Source: Lachnospiraceae bacterium
GTDB lineage: Bacteria; Bacillota; Clostridia; Lachnospirales; Bianqueaceae
DNA: 64,000 bases
Direction: 5' to 3'
NCBI GenBank assembly: GCA_022794035.1
Contig: JAAWDX010000005.1
Location: 1-64,000, forward strand
Made by a program: the position numbers and the translations under genes. How positions within the stretch are numbered: the first letter of the stretch is position 1; the number at the start of each line of letters is the position of its first letter. Shown piece after piece: positions 1-8,236 of this stretch. Below the pieces are notes generated by a model. The model ran no database searches. It was not told the origin of the DNA and saw only the letters and a program-made list of their open reading frames with translations.

Positions 1-113
1 GATATCCCATCCGAGAGGAGTAAGACCCCTTGAAGACTACAAGGAGATAGGCCGGAGGTGGAAGTGCAGCAATGCATGTAGCTGACCGGTACTAATAGGT
101 CGAGGGCTTGTTC
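1..113 (+). rRNA. 23S ribosomal RNA, 3' end (partial)
   Basis: The first ~113 bases match the conserved 3' end of bacterial 23S rRNA, including the segment reading GACCGGTACTAATAGGTCGA just before the end. The gene starts outside the window. The exact 3' end is estimated from the usual termination near GGGCTTG plus a few bases. The next ~70 bases to the first tRNA hold a small hairpin (GGTAT/ATACC, about 167-180) but no 5S-like sequence. Confidence 0.93.
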
Positions 114-186
114 AAGGAAGTGAGAGGAAGAACATCGGAACACTGAGTTTGATATGCAGTTTTGAAGGTATAAACATACCTTATTT

Positions 187-260
187 GGCTCCGTGGTACA
201 GCTGGTTAGTACGTCGGCCTGTCACGCCGAAGGTCACGGGTTCGAGCCCCGTCGGAGTCG
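187..260 (+). tRNA. tRNA-Asp (anticodon GTC)
   Basis: A 74-nt cloverleaf with acceptor stem GGCTCCG pairing CGGAGTC, T-loop GGTTCGAGCCC and anticodon GTC in CCTGTCACG. The discriminator base is G and CCA is not encoded. It is the first tRNA after the 23S gene and probably shares the rRNA transcript. The spacer after it holds a perfect TTAGCTTA/TAAGCTAA hairpin, plausibly a processing site. Confidence 0.97.
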
Positions 261-316
261 TTAGCTTAGAAATAAGCTAAAGGTAACGATACTCTGTATC
301 GATAACCTGTTAAAAT

Positions 317-389
317 GGACGCTTAGCTCAGCTGGGAGAGCGTCTGCCTTACAAGCAGAGGGTCATAGGTTCGAGCCCTATAGCGTCCA
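317..389 (+). tRNA. tRNA-Val (anticodon TAC)
   Basis: A 73-nt cloverleaf with acceptor GGACGCT pairing AGCGTCC, D-loop AGCTCAGCTGGGAGAG, anticodon TAC and T-loop GGTTCGAGCCC. The discriminator is A and no CCA is encoded. Confidence 0.97.
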
Positions 390-431
390 TTTTTTATCTG
401 TCGAAGAGTTCATTAGAACTTCGTATGATAC

Positions 432-504
432 GCCAACGTGGCTCAATTGGCAGAGCAGCTGACTTGTAATCAGCAGGTTATCGGTTCGAGTCCGATCGTT
501 GGCT
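432..504 (+). tRNA. tRNA-Thr (anticodon TGT)
   Basis: A 73-nt cloverleaf with acceptor GCCAACG pairing CGTTGGC, anticodon TGT in ACTTGTAAT and T-loop GGTTCGAGTCC. No CCA is encoded. Only three bases separate it from tRNA-Tyr, so the two are cut from one precursor. Confidence 0.97.
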
Positions 505-507
505 TAT

Positions 508-589
508 GGGGGAATTCCCGAGTGGCCAAAGGGGACAGACTGTAAATCTGCTGGCTATGCCTTCGGTGGTTCGAATCCACCTTCCCCCA
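508..589 (+). tRNA. tRNA-Tyr (anticodon GTA)
   Basis: An 82-nt class II tRNA with acceptor GGGGGAA pairing TTCCCCC, anticodon GTA in ACTGTAAAT and a long variable arm (about 551-568) as expected for Tyr. The T-loop is GGTTCGAATCC and no CCA is encoded. Confidence 0.96.
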
Positions 590-627
590 CTCAATAATCT
601 AATAGCTAAGCTATAGGTTATCAATAT

Positions 628-700
<73 letters not shown>

Positions 701-708
701 CTAAGAAA

Positions 709-741
709 AGTCGCTTAAACACTGAGTTTGAGCGATTTTTT
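709..741 (+). terminator. Rho-independent terminator of the rRNA/tRNA transcript
   Basis: A 12-bp stem (709-720 with 726-737, two G-U pairs), a 5-nt loop and a run of T (736-741) lie nine bases after tRNA-fMet. The stretch from here to the next promoter (742-873) shows no gene I can support. Confidence 0.88.
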
Positions 742-873
742 GTTATTGTAAAAATCGTCCCCATTTGTGGTAAAGACGTATCTGATCATGAAATGCTTTC
801 GTGGGTAGCTGAGAGAGAGCGGAAGCGCGGTCATATATAGAATATATTAGAGTATATATGGATGCATCAGGTC

Positions 874-902
874 TTGACAAGCAACAGGTCTTTTGTTTTA
901 AT
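874..902 (+). promoter_or_regulatory. Sigma-A promoter of the beta-lactamase-like gene
   Basis: TTGACA (874-879), a 17-bp spacer and TTTAAT (897-902) lie 40 bases before the start codon. The ribosome site AAGGAG is at about 930. Confidence 0.7.
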
Positions 903-942
903 GAACAAAGAATATTTTGGACTTATATAAGGAGATAAAACG

Positions 943-1791
943 ATGCATTCTGGTTTAACATTAGAAAAACGAATTGCGGCAGAGCTCGCCAGCTATGATG
1001 GAATGATGGGCATATATCTGGATGATTTAAAGGGAAATGTAGTTGCGATTCATGAAGATGAGCCCTTTGAGACAGCAAGTACGATCAAGACGTATATATT
1101 GGCGGCGTTATATGAGCAGGTTGAGGAAGGAACGCTTTCATTAGAAGATTCATTGATATATAAGAAAGAGCATTTTGTAGAAGGCAGTGGTGTTTTTCGG
1201 GAGCTAAGCTATGGAGCTACGTTGACTGTCCGCGATGTTGCAAGATTGATGATGGTCATTAGCGATAATATTGCGACAAATATGATGATTGATTACATAG
1301 GATTGGATCAAATCAATGCCTGCATTCAGCGTTTGGGCTGTTTCGATACAATTTTGCATAATCCGATTGATTTTGAACGCTATGAGCGATTAGGTACCTC
1401 TACGCCTAAGGATTATGCGAGTCTATTTACTCGTTTGGCAAGGCGGGAGCTCATCAGCCATAGGGCGAGTGAGGAGATGATTGCAATTCTGAAACGGCAG
1501 CATTATAATTGTATGATTACCAGAGATTTTCCGCCCTATTTTCTTGACTGCGAGGATACGGGAGAGGAGGAGCTGATTTATGTAGCTTCTAAAAGCGGCT
1601 GCATGGACGCCTGTCGTAATGATGGCGGTATTGTGCATACGCCTTATGGCGATTATGTGATTGTGATGATGCATAAAAACTTTTCAGATTCGATCTATCA
1701 TGACGAGCATCCGGCTTATGTTTTTGGCGCGAAGGTTAGCCGTATGATTTTAGATCAATATTTAGCGCTGGAGGGAAGGTTACGCCTTTAA
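943..1791 (+). CDS. Class A beta-lactamase-fold serine hydrolase
   Basis: A 282-residue protein of the class A beta-lactamase/DD-peptidase fold. The three signature motifs are in order: S46-T-I-K49 (nucleophile and lysine), S107-D-N109, and K217-S-G219 (the KTG box). There is no signal peptide or lipobox, so it should stay in the cytoplasm. That is unusual for a true beta-lactamase, which acts outside the membrane. In Clostridia such proteins are usually annotated simply as serine hydrolases. Substrate cannot be told from the sequence, and resistance should not be assumed. It has its own promoter and is not closely linked to an operon. The start is supported by AAGGAG nine bases upstream. Confidence 0.85.
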   Translation: MHSGLTLEKRIAAELASYDGMMGIYLDDLKGNVVAIHEDEPFETASTIKTYILAALYEQVEEGTLSLEDSLIYKKEHFVEGSGVFRELSYGATLTVRDVARLMMVISDNIATNMMIDYIGLDQINACIQRLGCFDTILHNPIDFERYERLGTSTPKDYASLFTRLARRELISHRASEEMIAILKRQHYNCMITRDFPPYFLDCEDTGEEELIYVASKSGCMDACRNDGGIVHTPYGDYVIVMMHKNFSDSIYHDEHPAYVFGAKVSRMILDQYLALEGRLRL

Positions 1792-1801
1792 GACAGAGCT
1801 A

Positions 1802-1829
1802 TTGCTTTTTGGGATTTTTTTGTTATAAT
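1802..1829 (+). promoter_or_regulatory. Probable sigma-A promoter of nfnAB
   Basis: TTGCTT (1802-1807), a 16-bp spacer and a perfect TATAAT (1824-1829) sit about 55 bases before nfnA. The T-rich spacer may also help end transcription of the preceding gene. Confidence 0.6.
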
Positions 1830-1884
1830 TTTAAACTGATGGAGATAAATTGACATCAAGTTTGGGTAAGAAATGGAGATTGAC

Positions 1885-2724
1885 ATGTTTCGGATTATTC
1901 ATAAAGAGGTTTTAAATCCAACCGTAACGAAAATGGAGATAGAGGCTCCTCTAATTGCTAAAAAAGCGCAGCCGGGACAATTTATTATCCTGCGCGTGGA
2001 TGAAAAGGGAGAAAGGATTCCGCTGACGATTGCAGATTATGACCGGCAAAAGGGAACGATTACGATTATTTTTCAGATTGTGGGAGCTACCACGGAGCGG
2101 CTCAATCACTTAAATGAGGGAGATGCCCTGCAGGATTTTGTCGGCCCGCTTGGAAAAGCCACAGAAACAGAGGGACTGAAAAAGGTTGCGGTTATCGGCG
2201 GAGGCGTAGGCTGCGCGATTGCGTATCCGGTTGCGAAGAAGCTGCACGAGGAAGGCGCCGAGGTGCACAGTGTAATCGGATTTCGCAGTCAGGATTTAGT
2301 GATTTTAGAAAGGGAATTTGCAGGTGTCAGTGATGAGCTGCGTATCTGTACCGATGATGGATCTTACGGCAGCAAGGGGCTTGTAACAGATGCTTTAAAA
2401 GAGCTGATAGCGGCAGGAAATGTATATGACGAGGTGATTGCCATCGGGCCTCTGATTATGATGAAGTTTATTTGCCAGCTGACAAAGGAGTATGGGATTA
2501 AAACAGTCGTTTCTATGAACCCGATCATGATCGACGGAACCGGTATGTGCGGCGGCTGCCGCCTGACAGTAGGAGGAAAAACACAGTTTGCATGCGTGGA
2601 TGGACCGGATTTTGATGGGCATGAAGTAGATTTTGATGAGGCAATGGCGCGTGCGGCTATGTATAAGCCTTTTGAGAAAAAGGCGCATGAAGAGGCTTGT
2701 CATCTTTTTAAGCAGGCAGAGTAA
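1885..2724 (+). CDS. nfnA: NADH-dependent ferredoxin:NADP+ oxidoreductase, small subunit NfnA
   Basis: About 279 residues of the FNR superfamily (also annotated as sulfide dehydrogenase subunit beta). Visible parts: an N-terminal FAD-binding barrel with RIPLTIAD at about 50; a nucleotide-binding domain with VIGGGVGCAIAYPV; and a C-terminal iron-sulfur cysteine cluster in MCGGCR followed by FACVDGP. With NfnB it forms a cytoplasmic flavin-based bifurcating enzyme that couples ferredoxin and NADH oxidation to NADP+ reduction, typical of anaerobic Clostridia. An upstream in-frame ATG at 1873 overlaps the ribosome site GGAG (1875-1878), so ATG 1885 is the better start. nfnB follows after 21 bases. 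Confidence 0.93.
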   Translation: MFRIIHKEVLNPTVTKMEIEAPLIAKKAQPGQFIILRVDEKGERIPLTIADYDRQKGTITIIFQIVGATTERLNHLNEGDALQDFVGPLGKATETEGLKKVAVIGGGVGCAIAYPVAKKLHEEGAEVHSVIGFRSQDLVILEREFAGVSDELRICTDDGSYGSKGLVTDALKELIAAGNVYDEVIAIGPLIMMKFICQLTKEYGIKTVVSMNPIMIDGTGMCGGCRLTVGGKTQFACVDGPDFDGHEVDFDEAMARAAMYKPFEKKAHEEACHLFKQAE

Positions 2725-2745
2725 AGCGGAGGCATCAGGAGTAAA

Positions 2746-4131
2746 ATGGCAGATATGAAAATAGAACGGCAGGAAATGCCGGTACAGGATCCGCAGATCC
2801 GTTCTGGAAATTTTGAGGAGGTAGCACAGGGCTATACGAAGGAGCAGGCACTTAAGGAAGCCAGCAGATGCCTGCATTGTAAAAATAAGCCGTGTGTGGG
2901 GAGCTGCCCGGTGGCAATTGATATTCCGGAGTTCATTCAGAAGATTACAGAAGAGGATTTTGAAGGGGCGTATCAGATCATTCAGAGATCCAGTTCACTG
3001 CCGGCTGTGTGCGGCCGTGTGTGCCCGCAGGAGGTGCAGTGCGAGAGCCGCTGTGTGCGCGGCATTAAAGGAGAGCCCGTTGCGATCGGCCGGCTGGAGC
3101 GTTTTGTGGCCGATTGGCATAATGCAAACAGCAAAGAGACACCACAGCGCGTGCAAGGAAATGGTCACAGGATAGCCGTGATTGGTTCCGGCCCTGCCGG
3201 CCTTAGCTGTGCCGGAGATTTGGCGAAAAAAGGATATGAGGGGACGGTATTTGAGGCTCTGCATGTGGCAGGGGGCGTGCTGATGTACGGGATCCCGGAA
3301 TTTCGCTTGCCGAAGACGATTGTGCAGCGGGAGATTGAGACGCTGAAGGCGCTTGGAGTCAAGATTGAAACCAATATGGTGATTGGCAGGGTGATGACGG
3401 TGGATGAGCTGCTGGAGGAGTTTGAGGCCGTGTTTATTGGGTCGGGCGCAGGGCTGCCGCGTTTTATGAATATCCCCGGCGAGGCGCTGAATGGCGTATA
3501 TTCGGCGAATGAATTTTTGACGCGTACTAATTTGATGAAGGCGTATCGCAGTGATAGCCAGACGCCGATCCAGAGGGCGCGCAAGGTCGCGGTTGTAGGC
3601 GGCGGCAATGTGGCGATGGATGCGGCGCGCTGCGCCAAAAGGCTCGGGGCTGAAGAGGTGTCGATTGTGTATCGCAGATCGGAGACGGAGCTCCCGGCAA
3701 GGCGCGAGGAGGTGGAGCATGCGAAGGAGGAGGGGATCCAGTTTTGCATGCTGAGCAATCCGGTGCGTATTTTGAATGATGGACAGGGCTTTGTAGGCGG
3801 TATCGAGTGTATCCGCATGGAGCTGGGAGAGCCGGATGCATCCGGGCGGAGAAGGCCGGTGGAGAAAGAAGGGTCGGAGTTTGTACTGGATGCCGACTGT
3901 GTGATTATGGCTATTGGTACATCGCCGAATCCGCTGATTAAGCTTACAACGGACGGCCTGGAAACGCAGAAGTGGGGCGGAATTGTGGCAGAGGAGAGTA
4001 CGGGACAGACATCAAGGCAGGGCGTGTTTGCCGGGGGCGATGCTGTGACAGGAGCGGCCACTGTGATTTTGGCTATGGGAGCTGGCAAGGCGGCGGCAAA
4101 GGCGATTGATGAATATATTCAAAATAAGTAG
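2746..4131 (+). CDS. nfnB: NADH-dependent ferredoxin:NADP+ oxidoreductase, large subunit NfnB
   Basis: 461 residues, homologous to the glutamate synthase small chain (often annotated gltA). The N-terminal [4Fe-4S] cysteines are in RCLHCKNKPCVGSC and in VCGRVCPQEVQCESRC. An FAD-binding Rossmann motif, VIGSGPAGLSC, lies near residue 144, and an NADPH site, VVGGGNVAMDAARC, near residue 285 with the downstream YRRSETELPARREE box. Directly following nfnA identifies it as the bifurcating large subunit rather than a stand-alone glutamate synthase subunit; no large glutamate synthase gene is present. The ribosome site CAGGAG precedes ATG 2746. Confidence 0.93.
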   Translation: MADMKIERQEMPVQDPQIRSGNFEEVAQGYTKEQALKEASRCLHCKNKPCVGSCPVAIDIPEFIQKITEEDFEGAYQIIQRSSSLPAVCGRVCPQEVQCESRCVRGIKGEPVAIGRLERFVADWHNANSKETPQRVQGNGHRIAVIGSGPAGLSCAGDLAKKGYEGTVFEALHVAGGVLMYGIPEFRLPKTIVQREIETLKALGVKIETNMVIGRVMTVDELLEEFEAVFIGSGAGLPRFMNIPGEALNGVYSANEFLTRTNLMKAYRSDSQTPIQRARKVAVVGGGNVAMDAARCAKRLGAEEVSIVYRRSETELPARREEVEHAKEEGIQFCMLSNPVRILNDGQGFVGGIECIRMELGEPDASGRRRPVEKEGSEFVLDADCVIMAIGTSPNPLIKLTTDGLETQKWGGIVAEESTGQTSRQGVFAGGDAVTGAATVILAMGAGKAAAKAIDEYIQNK

Positions 4132-4176
4132 GAGGGAGGGGTGCTTAAGGCACCTCTTCTTTGCTGGGAGAAGAAA

Positions 4177-4941
4177 ATGAAGACAGCAGTTTTGGTTGTC
4201 AGCTTTGGGACTATGCAGGAAGCAGCATGGGATAAGACGATTGGGCTCATGGAGGAGGAGATCCGGCAGGAATGGCAGGGGCGCTGTGATGTGTTTACTG
4301 CATATACCAGCCGCAGGGTGGTTGAATATTGGCGCGCGCAGGAAAGGAGTCTGCTCGATGAAGAGGAGGCGTTTGTCCTGTTGCGCAATCTAGGCTACGA
4401 GGCGGTGGTGGCGCTGCCGACTCATTTGGCGGCCGGGCAGGAGTTTACGAAGCTAAAACAGAAAGCGGAGCAGTATGAGGCGTGCTTTAAAAGGCTGATA
4501 CTGGGCGTTCCAATCTTGGAGAAGGCTGTCTATAGGGAAAGGCTGGCAAAGGCGTTAAAAGATGAAATTATAGTTAGAGAGCAAGAGGCATTGGTGCTGA
4601 TGGCGCATGGAGTACGCAAAGGGGATCAGCAGGTTTATCATCAGCTGCAGCGCGTGCTGAATGCGGACGGCAAAGAGCGTGTGATCGTGGTAGCGATGGA
4701 GAATAAAGAATTAGAGCCGATGGAGGGGGTCACAGTCCATAATCTGGTGCTGGCGCCGCTGCTTTTGACGGCAGGAAAGCATGTGACGCAGGATATGTGC
4801 GGCGCAGGAACCGGAAGCTGGCAGGGCTTTTTAGAATCGAAGGGATATGCTGTGCGGACGGTAAAGAAGGGACTGGCGGAATATCCGAAAGTGAGAGAGG
4901 TATATAAGCAGCAGCTAAGGGAGCTGTGCACATCCATATGA
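4177..4941 (+). CDS. cbiK: Sirohydrochlorin cobaltochelatase, anaerobic CbiK type
   Basis: About 254 residues. CbiK inserts a divalent metal (cobalt, or iron for siroheme) into sirohydrochlorin in anaerobic tetrapyrrole synthesis. The family start KTAVLVVSFGTM is clear. The metal-binding histidines fall in LVLMAHGVRKGD (about residue 148) and LLLTAGKHVTQDM (about residue 205). The start at 4177 has GGGAG seven bases upstream; an upstream in-frame GTG at 4141 lacks such a site. It lies 45 bases after nfnB and may be co-transcribed. No other cobalamin gene and no cobalamin riboswitch is in the window. The only other likely tetrapyrrole user here is the siroheme-type fusion at 52987. Confidence 0.9.
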   Translation: MKTAVLVVSFGTMQEAAWDKTIGLMEEEIRQEWQGRCDVFTAYTSRRVVEYWRAQERSLLDEEEAFVLLRNLGYEAVVALPTHLAAGQEFTKLKQKAEQYEACFKRLILGVPILEKAVYRERLAKALKDEIIVREQEALVLMAHGVRKGDQQVYHQLQRVLNADGKERVIVVAMENKELEPMEGVTVHNLVLAPLLLTAGKHVTQDMCGAGTGSWQGFLESKGYAVRTVKKGLAEYPKVREVYKQQLRELCTSI

Positions 4942-4998
4942 GAAAGGATAAAAATGCTTCAAGAGAAACTTTAATTCTTTTCTCTGCATAGAGTTTGT

Positions 4999-5216
4999 AG
5001 TATAATAAGCGCAGCCAGATATATTTTGGCTATTCAAGCGCTTGTGCTGCGCAAAGGCGGCAAGGCAATTTAGGCTAATCAAGTCCCTGAGCCGCCTTAT
5101 GAGTTTGGCGTAAAACGCCAAACTCCGATATCGTCATGGTATCATATAGACATAAAATGATCGCAAGAATCCCGGAGGGATTTCTTGCCAGGTTCAGCGA
5201 AGAATGAGCTGAACTT
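4999..5216 (+). repeat. Hairpin-array repeat, copy A
   Basis: The 294-bp gap between cbiK and the deaminase gene holds no ORF but a row of five hairpins: AGCGCAGC/GCTGCGC (about 5008-5052), AAGGCGGC/GCCGCCTT (5054-5099), GAGTTTGGCG/CGCCAAACTC (5101-5125), GCAAGAAT-CCC/GGG-ATTTCTTGC (5163-5188) and GTTCAGC/GCTGAAC (5192-5214). Long parts recur, in the same order but on the opposite strand, at 14217-14453. It begins with TATAATAAGCG. It ends just before the ribosome site of the next gene, so it could be a transcribed leader, a terminator array or a mobile repeat. Confidence 0.75.
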
Positions 5217-5235
5217 GTATAATAAGGAGAAGTAG

Positions 5236-6018
5236 ATGGAAAATCAGAGGATTAAGAAGGCAGGCAGGCTAAATGTGAAGCTGCTGGAGAGCCGAAAGGC
5301 ATTGGGAGAGCTGGCGGCAGCGGAGGCTACCGAGGCGCTGAAGGCTGTGATCAGAGAGAAGGGAAGCTGTCATGTGATCTTTGCAGCAGCACCTTCACAG
5401 AATGAGTTTCTAGCAGCGCTGTGCGCGAGTGATGTCGACTGGACAAAGGTATATGCGTATCATATGGATGAATATATCGGACTTGCGGCAGATGCACCGC
5501 AGGGGTTTGGGAACTTTTTGCGCCGGAGTATTTTTGAGCGCGTTCCTTTTGCGGGGGTAGAATATTTGAATGGCGGAGCGGCAGATGTGGAGCAGGAGTT
5601 GCAGCGCTATGCAGCGCTTTTACAGGAGAATCCGGCCGATATTGTGTTTATGGGAATCGGAGAAAATGGTCATATTGCCTTTAATGATCCGCATGTGGCG
5701 CATTTTGATGATGTCGACTTAGTGAAAAAGGTTGCGCTCGATGAGCGATGCCGTCAGCAGCAGGTTAATGACGGATGCTTTGAAAAGCTGGAAGAGGTGC
5801 CTACCCATGCGCTTACCTTAACAATTCCGGCATTGATGCAGGCAAAGCAGGTGTTTTGTATGGTGCCAGCGGCCACAAAGGCAGAGGCTGTCGGCAAAAC
5901 GGTGATGGGAGAAATTCGCGAACAGGTGCCGGCGAGTATTTTGCGACTGCACCTGAATGCTAATTTGTATGTGGATCCAGACAGCGGCAAGGAGCTGCTG
6001 ACGGCCGGATGGTTATAA
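5236..6018 (+). CDS. Glucosamine-6-phosphate deaminase-like protein (NagB family)
   Basis: 260 residues of the NagB/6-phosphogluconolactonase isomerase fold. NagB converts glucosamine-6-phosphate to fructose-6-phosphate and ammonia. The YAYHMDEYIGL motif (about residue 75) and the MGIGENGHIAFNDPHVAHFDD motif region (about 140) fit the catalytic Asp and His segments of NagB. The N-terminal phosphate loop reads FAAAPSQNEF rather than the usual PTGSTP, so it may be a sub-family paralog with a changed sugar-phosphate. No nagA is nearby. The start has AAGGAG eight bases upstream. Copy A of the hairpin repeat forms its leader region. Confidence 0.82.
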   Translation: MENQRIKKAGRLNVKLLESRKALGELAAAEATEALKAVIREKGSCHVIFAAAPSQNEFLAALCASDVDWTKVYAYHMDEYIGLAADAPQGFGNFLRRSIFERVPFAGVEYLNGGAADVEQELQRYAALLQENPADIVFMGIGENGHIAFNDPHVAHFDDVDLVKKVALDERCRQQQVNDGCFEKLEEVPTHALTLTIPALMQAKQVFCMVPAATKAEAVGKTVMGEIREQVPASILRLHLNANLYVDPDSGKELLTAGWL

Positions 6019-6047
6019 AAAGATAGAAGCTTAAAACGGAGGAAATC

Positions 6048-6947
6048 ATGGCACTGGTAGTAGATCAATTATGTAAAACATTTGGGACAAAGGTGGCGGT
6101 GGATCATCTGAGCTTTCAGATGGAACGGCCGGGTATATTTGGCCTGATTGGCACCAACGGCGCGGGTAAGACAACCACGATTCGCATGATTCTTGGGATC
6201 ATGCATGCGGATCAGGGGAGCGCTTCCTGGAATGGGACCGCCATTAGCAGAGATACGCTGAGCTTTGGCTATATGCCGGAGGAACGCGGCATCTATATGA
6301 AGAATAAGGTGATGGAGCAGCTGGTTTATTTTGGAATGCTGCGAGGGATGAACCGGACAGATGCCAGAGAGTCTGCGCTGAAATACTTAGAGCGTTTAGG
6401 GATGATGGAATATAAGGATATGCTGGTAGAAAAGCTTTCAAAAGGCAATCAGCAGAAGATCCAGCTGATTGCTACGCTGGTGCATAATCCGGAGCTGATC
6501 TTTCTCGATGAACCCTTCAGCGGCCTAGATCCGGTCAACACAGAGGTTTTGCGGGGACTTTTAGAGGATTTGATTGAGGAAAAGCGCTACATTGTGATGA
6601 GCAGCCATCAGATGGGAACGGTAGAGGAATACTGCGAAAATGTTTTGATTCTGCATCACGGGCAGACAAAGCTGCTGGGCAACCTGCGCGAGATTAAGCG
6701 CGGCTATGGGCATACCAACTTAATTGTAAGCTGTGATACAGATGTGGATGAAACGGCTAAGGGTCTGGGGCTGGAGATTTTAGAGAAGCGAGCGAATGAA
6801 ACAGAGTACAGGATCCAGGGAGACGATATGGCCAATGCGTTGCTTTCACACATGGTTTCACAGGGATTTTATCCCACCAAGTTTGAGATTCGGGAGCCAT
6901 CGCTGAATGAGATTTTTATTGAGAAAGTAGGAGAGGTTTTACAATGA
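6048..6947 (+). CDS. ABC transporter ATP-binding protein (NatA-like)
   Basis: 299 residues. Walker A is GTNGAGKTTT (about residue 35), the signature is LSKGNQQKIQ (about 131), Walker B is LIFLDEPFSGLDP, and the H-loop is SSHQ. The long C-terminal extension, with an NEIFIEKVGE end, is typical of exporters of the NatA/drug-resistance class. The stop overlaps the start of the permease at 6944 by four bases, so they are translationally coupled. Substrate unknown; sodium, drug or peptide export are possible. Confidence 0.9.
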   Translation: MALVVDQLCKTFGTKVAVDHLSFQMERPGIFGLIGTNGAGKTTTIRMILGIMHADQGSASWNGTAISRDTLSFGYMPEERGIYMKNKVMEQLVYFGMLRGMNRTDARESALKYLERLGMMEYKDMLVEKLSKGNQQKIQLIATLVHNPELIFLDEPFSGLDPVNTEVLRGLLEDLIEEKRYIVMSSHQMGTVEEYCENVLILHHGQTKLLGNLREIKRGYGHTNLIVSCDTDVDETAKGLGLEILEKRANETEYRIQGDDMANALLSHMVSQGFYPTKFEIREPSLNEIFIEKVGEVLQ

Positions 6948-8236
6948 GGCAGATTTGGACAGTATTCTTATATACACTCAAGGATGCAGTGCGTAAAAAA
7001 GCATTCAAAATATCGACGATTTTGCTGATGGTCGTGGTATTAGGAGGGTGCCTGATTCTGAAATTTACGGGAAGCGATTCCGGGGATGAGCCAGAAAAAG
7101 CTCCGGAGGCTGCAGTGCAGGAGGAAACACAGGAGGAAGTGGCACTGGAAGGGCGCTGCTATTATATCGATGTACAAAATGCCATTCCCGGCGGCATGCA
7201 GGCGCTGCAGGAAGCAATGCCGGAGATTGCTTTTGAACAGGGAGATGTTTCCAAAACGGAAGCCTATCATCAGGAGATTGCAGAAGACGCAGAGCTTTCT
7301 ATGATTCTGATCGTGCCGGCGGAAAAGGCAAATGAGCCGCCAACGGTATCGATCATGACAAAGGATTTTATGTCCGGAGTATCCGGCAATCAGGCGGGAG
7401 ATATCCTGACGCGTCAGTACATTGCCAATCAGCTGCAGGAGCAGGGCATTAAAAGCGAGTCAGTGGAGGCTCTCTTAAATGTGCAGCTGCCGGTGACCAG
7501 CGGCATTGCCGGCGAGATGGATTTATCCGGCTATATACTGGGAATTGTCATCACCATGCTGATTTTCTTTGCCATTTATTATTACGGATACGGCGTATCG
7601 ATGTCAATTGCAACCGAGAAGACATCAAGAGTCATGGAAACATTAGTCGTATCGGCAAAGCCTTCTCGGATTTTGGTCGGAAAATGTCTGGCCATGGGCG
7701 TGCTGGGCCTGCTGCAGTTCGGCGGGATCATCGCCTTTGCTGCCATTTGCTATCATTATCTGGTGCCGGCTGACTATCTGATTATGGGCATGCCGATGTC
7801 GCTTTCCTGCTTTACACTGGAGAGAGCGATTATTATCCTCACGTATTTTGTTTTGGGATATACGCTGTATGCAGTCATGAATGCGGTATGCGGTGCATCC
7901 GTCAGCAAAATCGAGGATCTTAATTCGGCTATGATGCCGGTAATGCTGATTGCCATGATTTCATTCTATATTGGGTATTTTGCTGCTATCTCAGGATCAG
8001 GAGCAGATTCTATGCTGCAGAAGGTTGCCATATATATTCCCTTCTGTTCGCCGTTTATTGTCCCCTTTAAGATCCTGAACGGCGATGTGCCTGCCATGGA
8101 TATTTTGCTTTCCATTGCGGCGCTGCTGGTAGCGATCGTGGCGATCGCAGCGGTTTCGATCCGCATTTATACGGCCTCGGTTTTGCATTATGGAAACCGG
8201 TTAAAACTCAAGGATATGTTTAGGATGAAGGTATGA
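6944..8236 (+). CDS. ABC-2 type transporter permease (NatB-like)
   Basis: 430 residues. One N-terminal membrane helix (about 20-42, ISTILLMVVVLGGCLIL) is followed by a large acidic outside domain (about 43-195) and a C-terminal block of roughly five helices (from about 198). The MSIATEKTSRVMETLVVSA motif between helices is diagnostic of NatB-type ABC-2 permeases. It pairs with the ATPase at 6048. Its stop overlaps the methyltransferase start by four bases, so all three genes form one operon despite unrelated roles. Confidence 0.88.
   Translation: MRQIWTVFLYTLKDAVRKKAFKISTILLMVVVLGGCLILKFTGSDSGDEPEKAPEAAVQEETQEEVALEGRCYYIDVQNAIPGGMQALQEAMPEIAFEQGDVSKTEAYHQEIAEDAELSMILIVPAEKANEPPTVSIMTKDFMSGVSGNQAGDILTRQYIANQLQEQGIKSESVEALLNVQLPVTSGIAGEMDLSGYILGIVITMLIFFAIYYYGYGVSMSIATEKTSRVMETLVVSAKPSRILVGKCLAMGVLGLLQFGGIIAFAAICYHYLVPADYLIMGMPMSLSCFTLERAIIILTYFVLGYTLYAVMNAVCGASVSKIEDLNSAMMPVMLIAMISFYIGYFAAISGSGADSMLQKVAIYIPFCSPFIVPFKILNGDVPAMDILLSIAALLVAIVAIAAVSIRIYTASVLHYGNRLKLKDMFRMKV

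Noticed and set aside
4942..5235. Cobalamin or other riboswitch near cbiK
   Set aside because: The gap lies after cbiK, and its hairpins match the repeat at 14217 rather than any aptamer I know.
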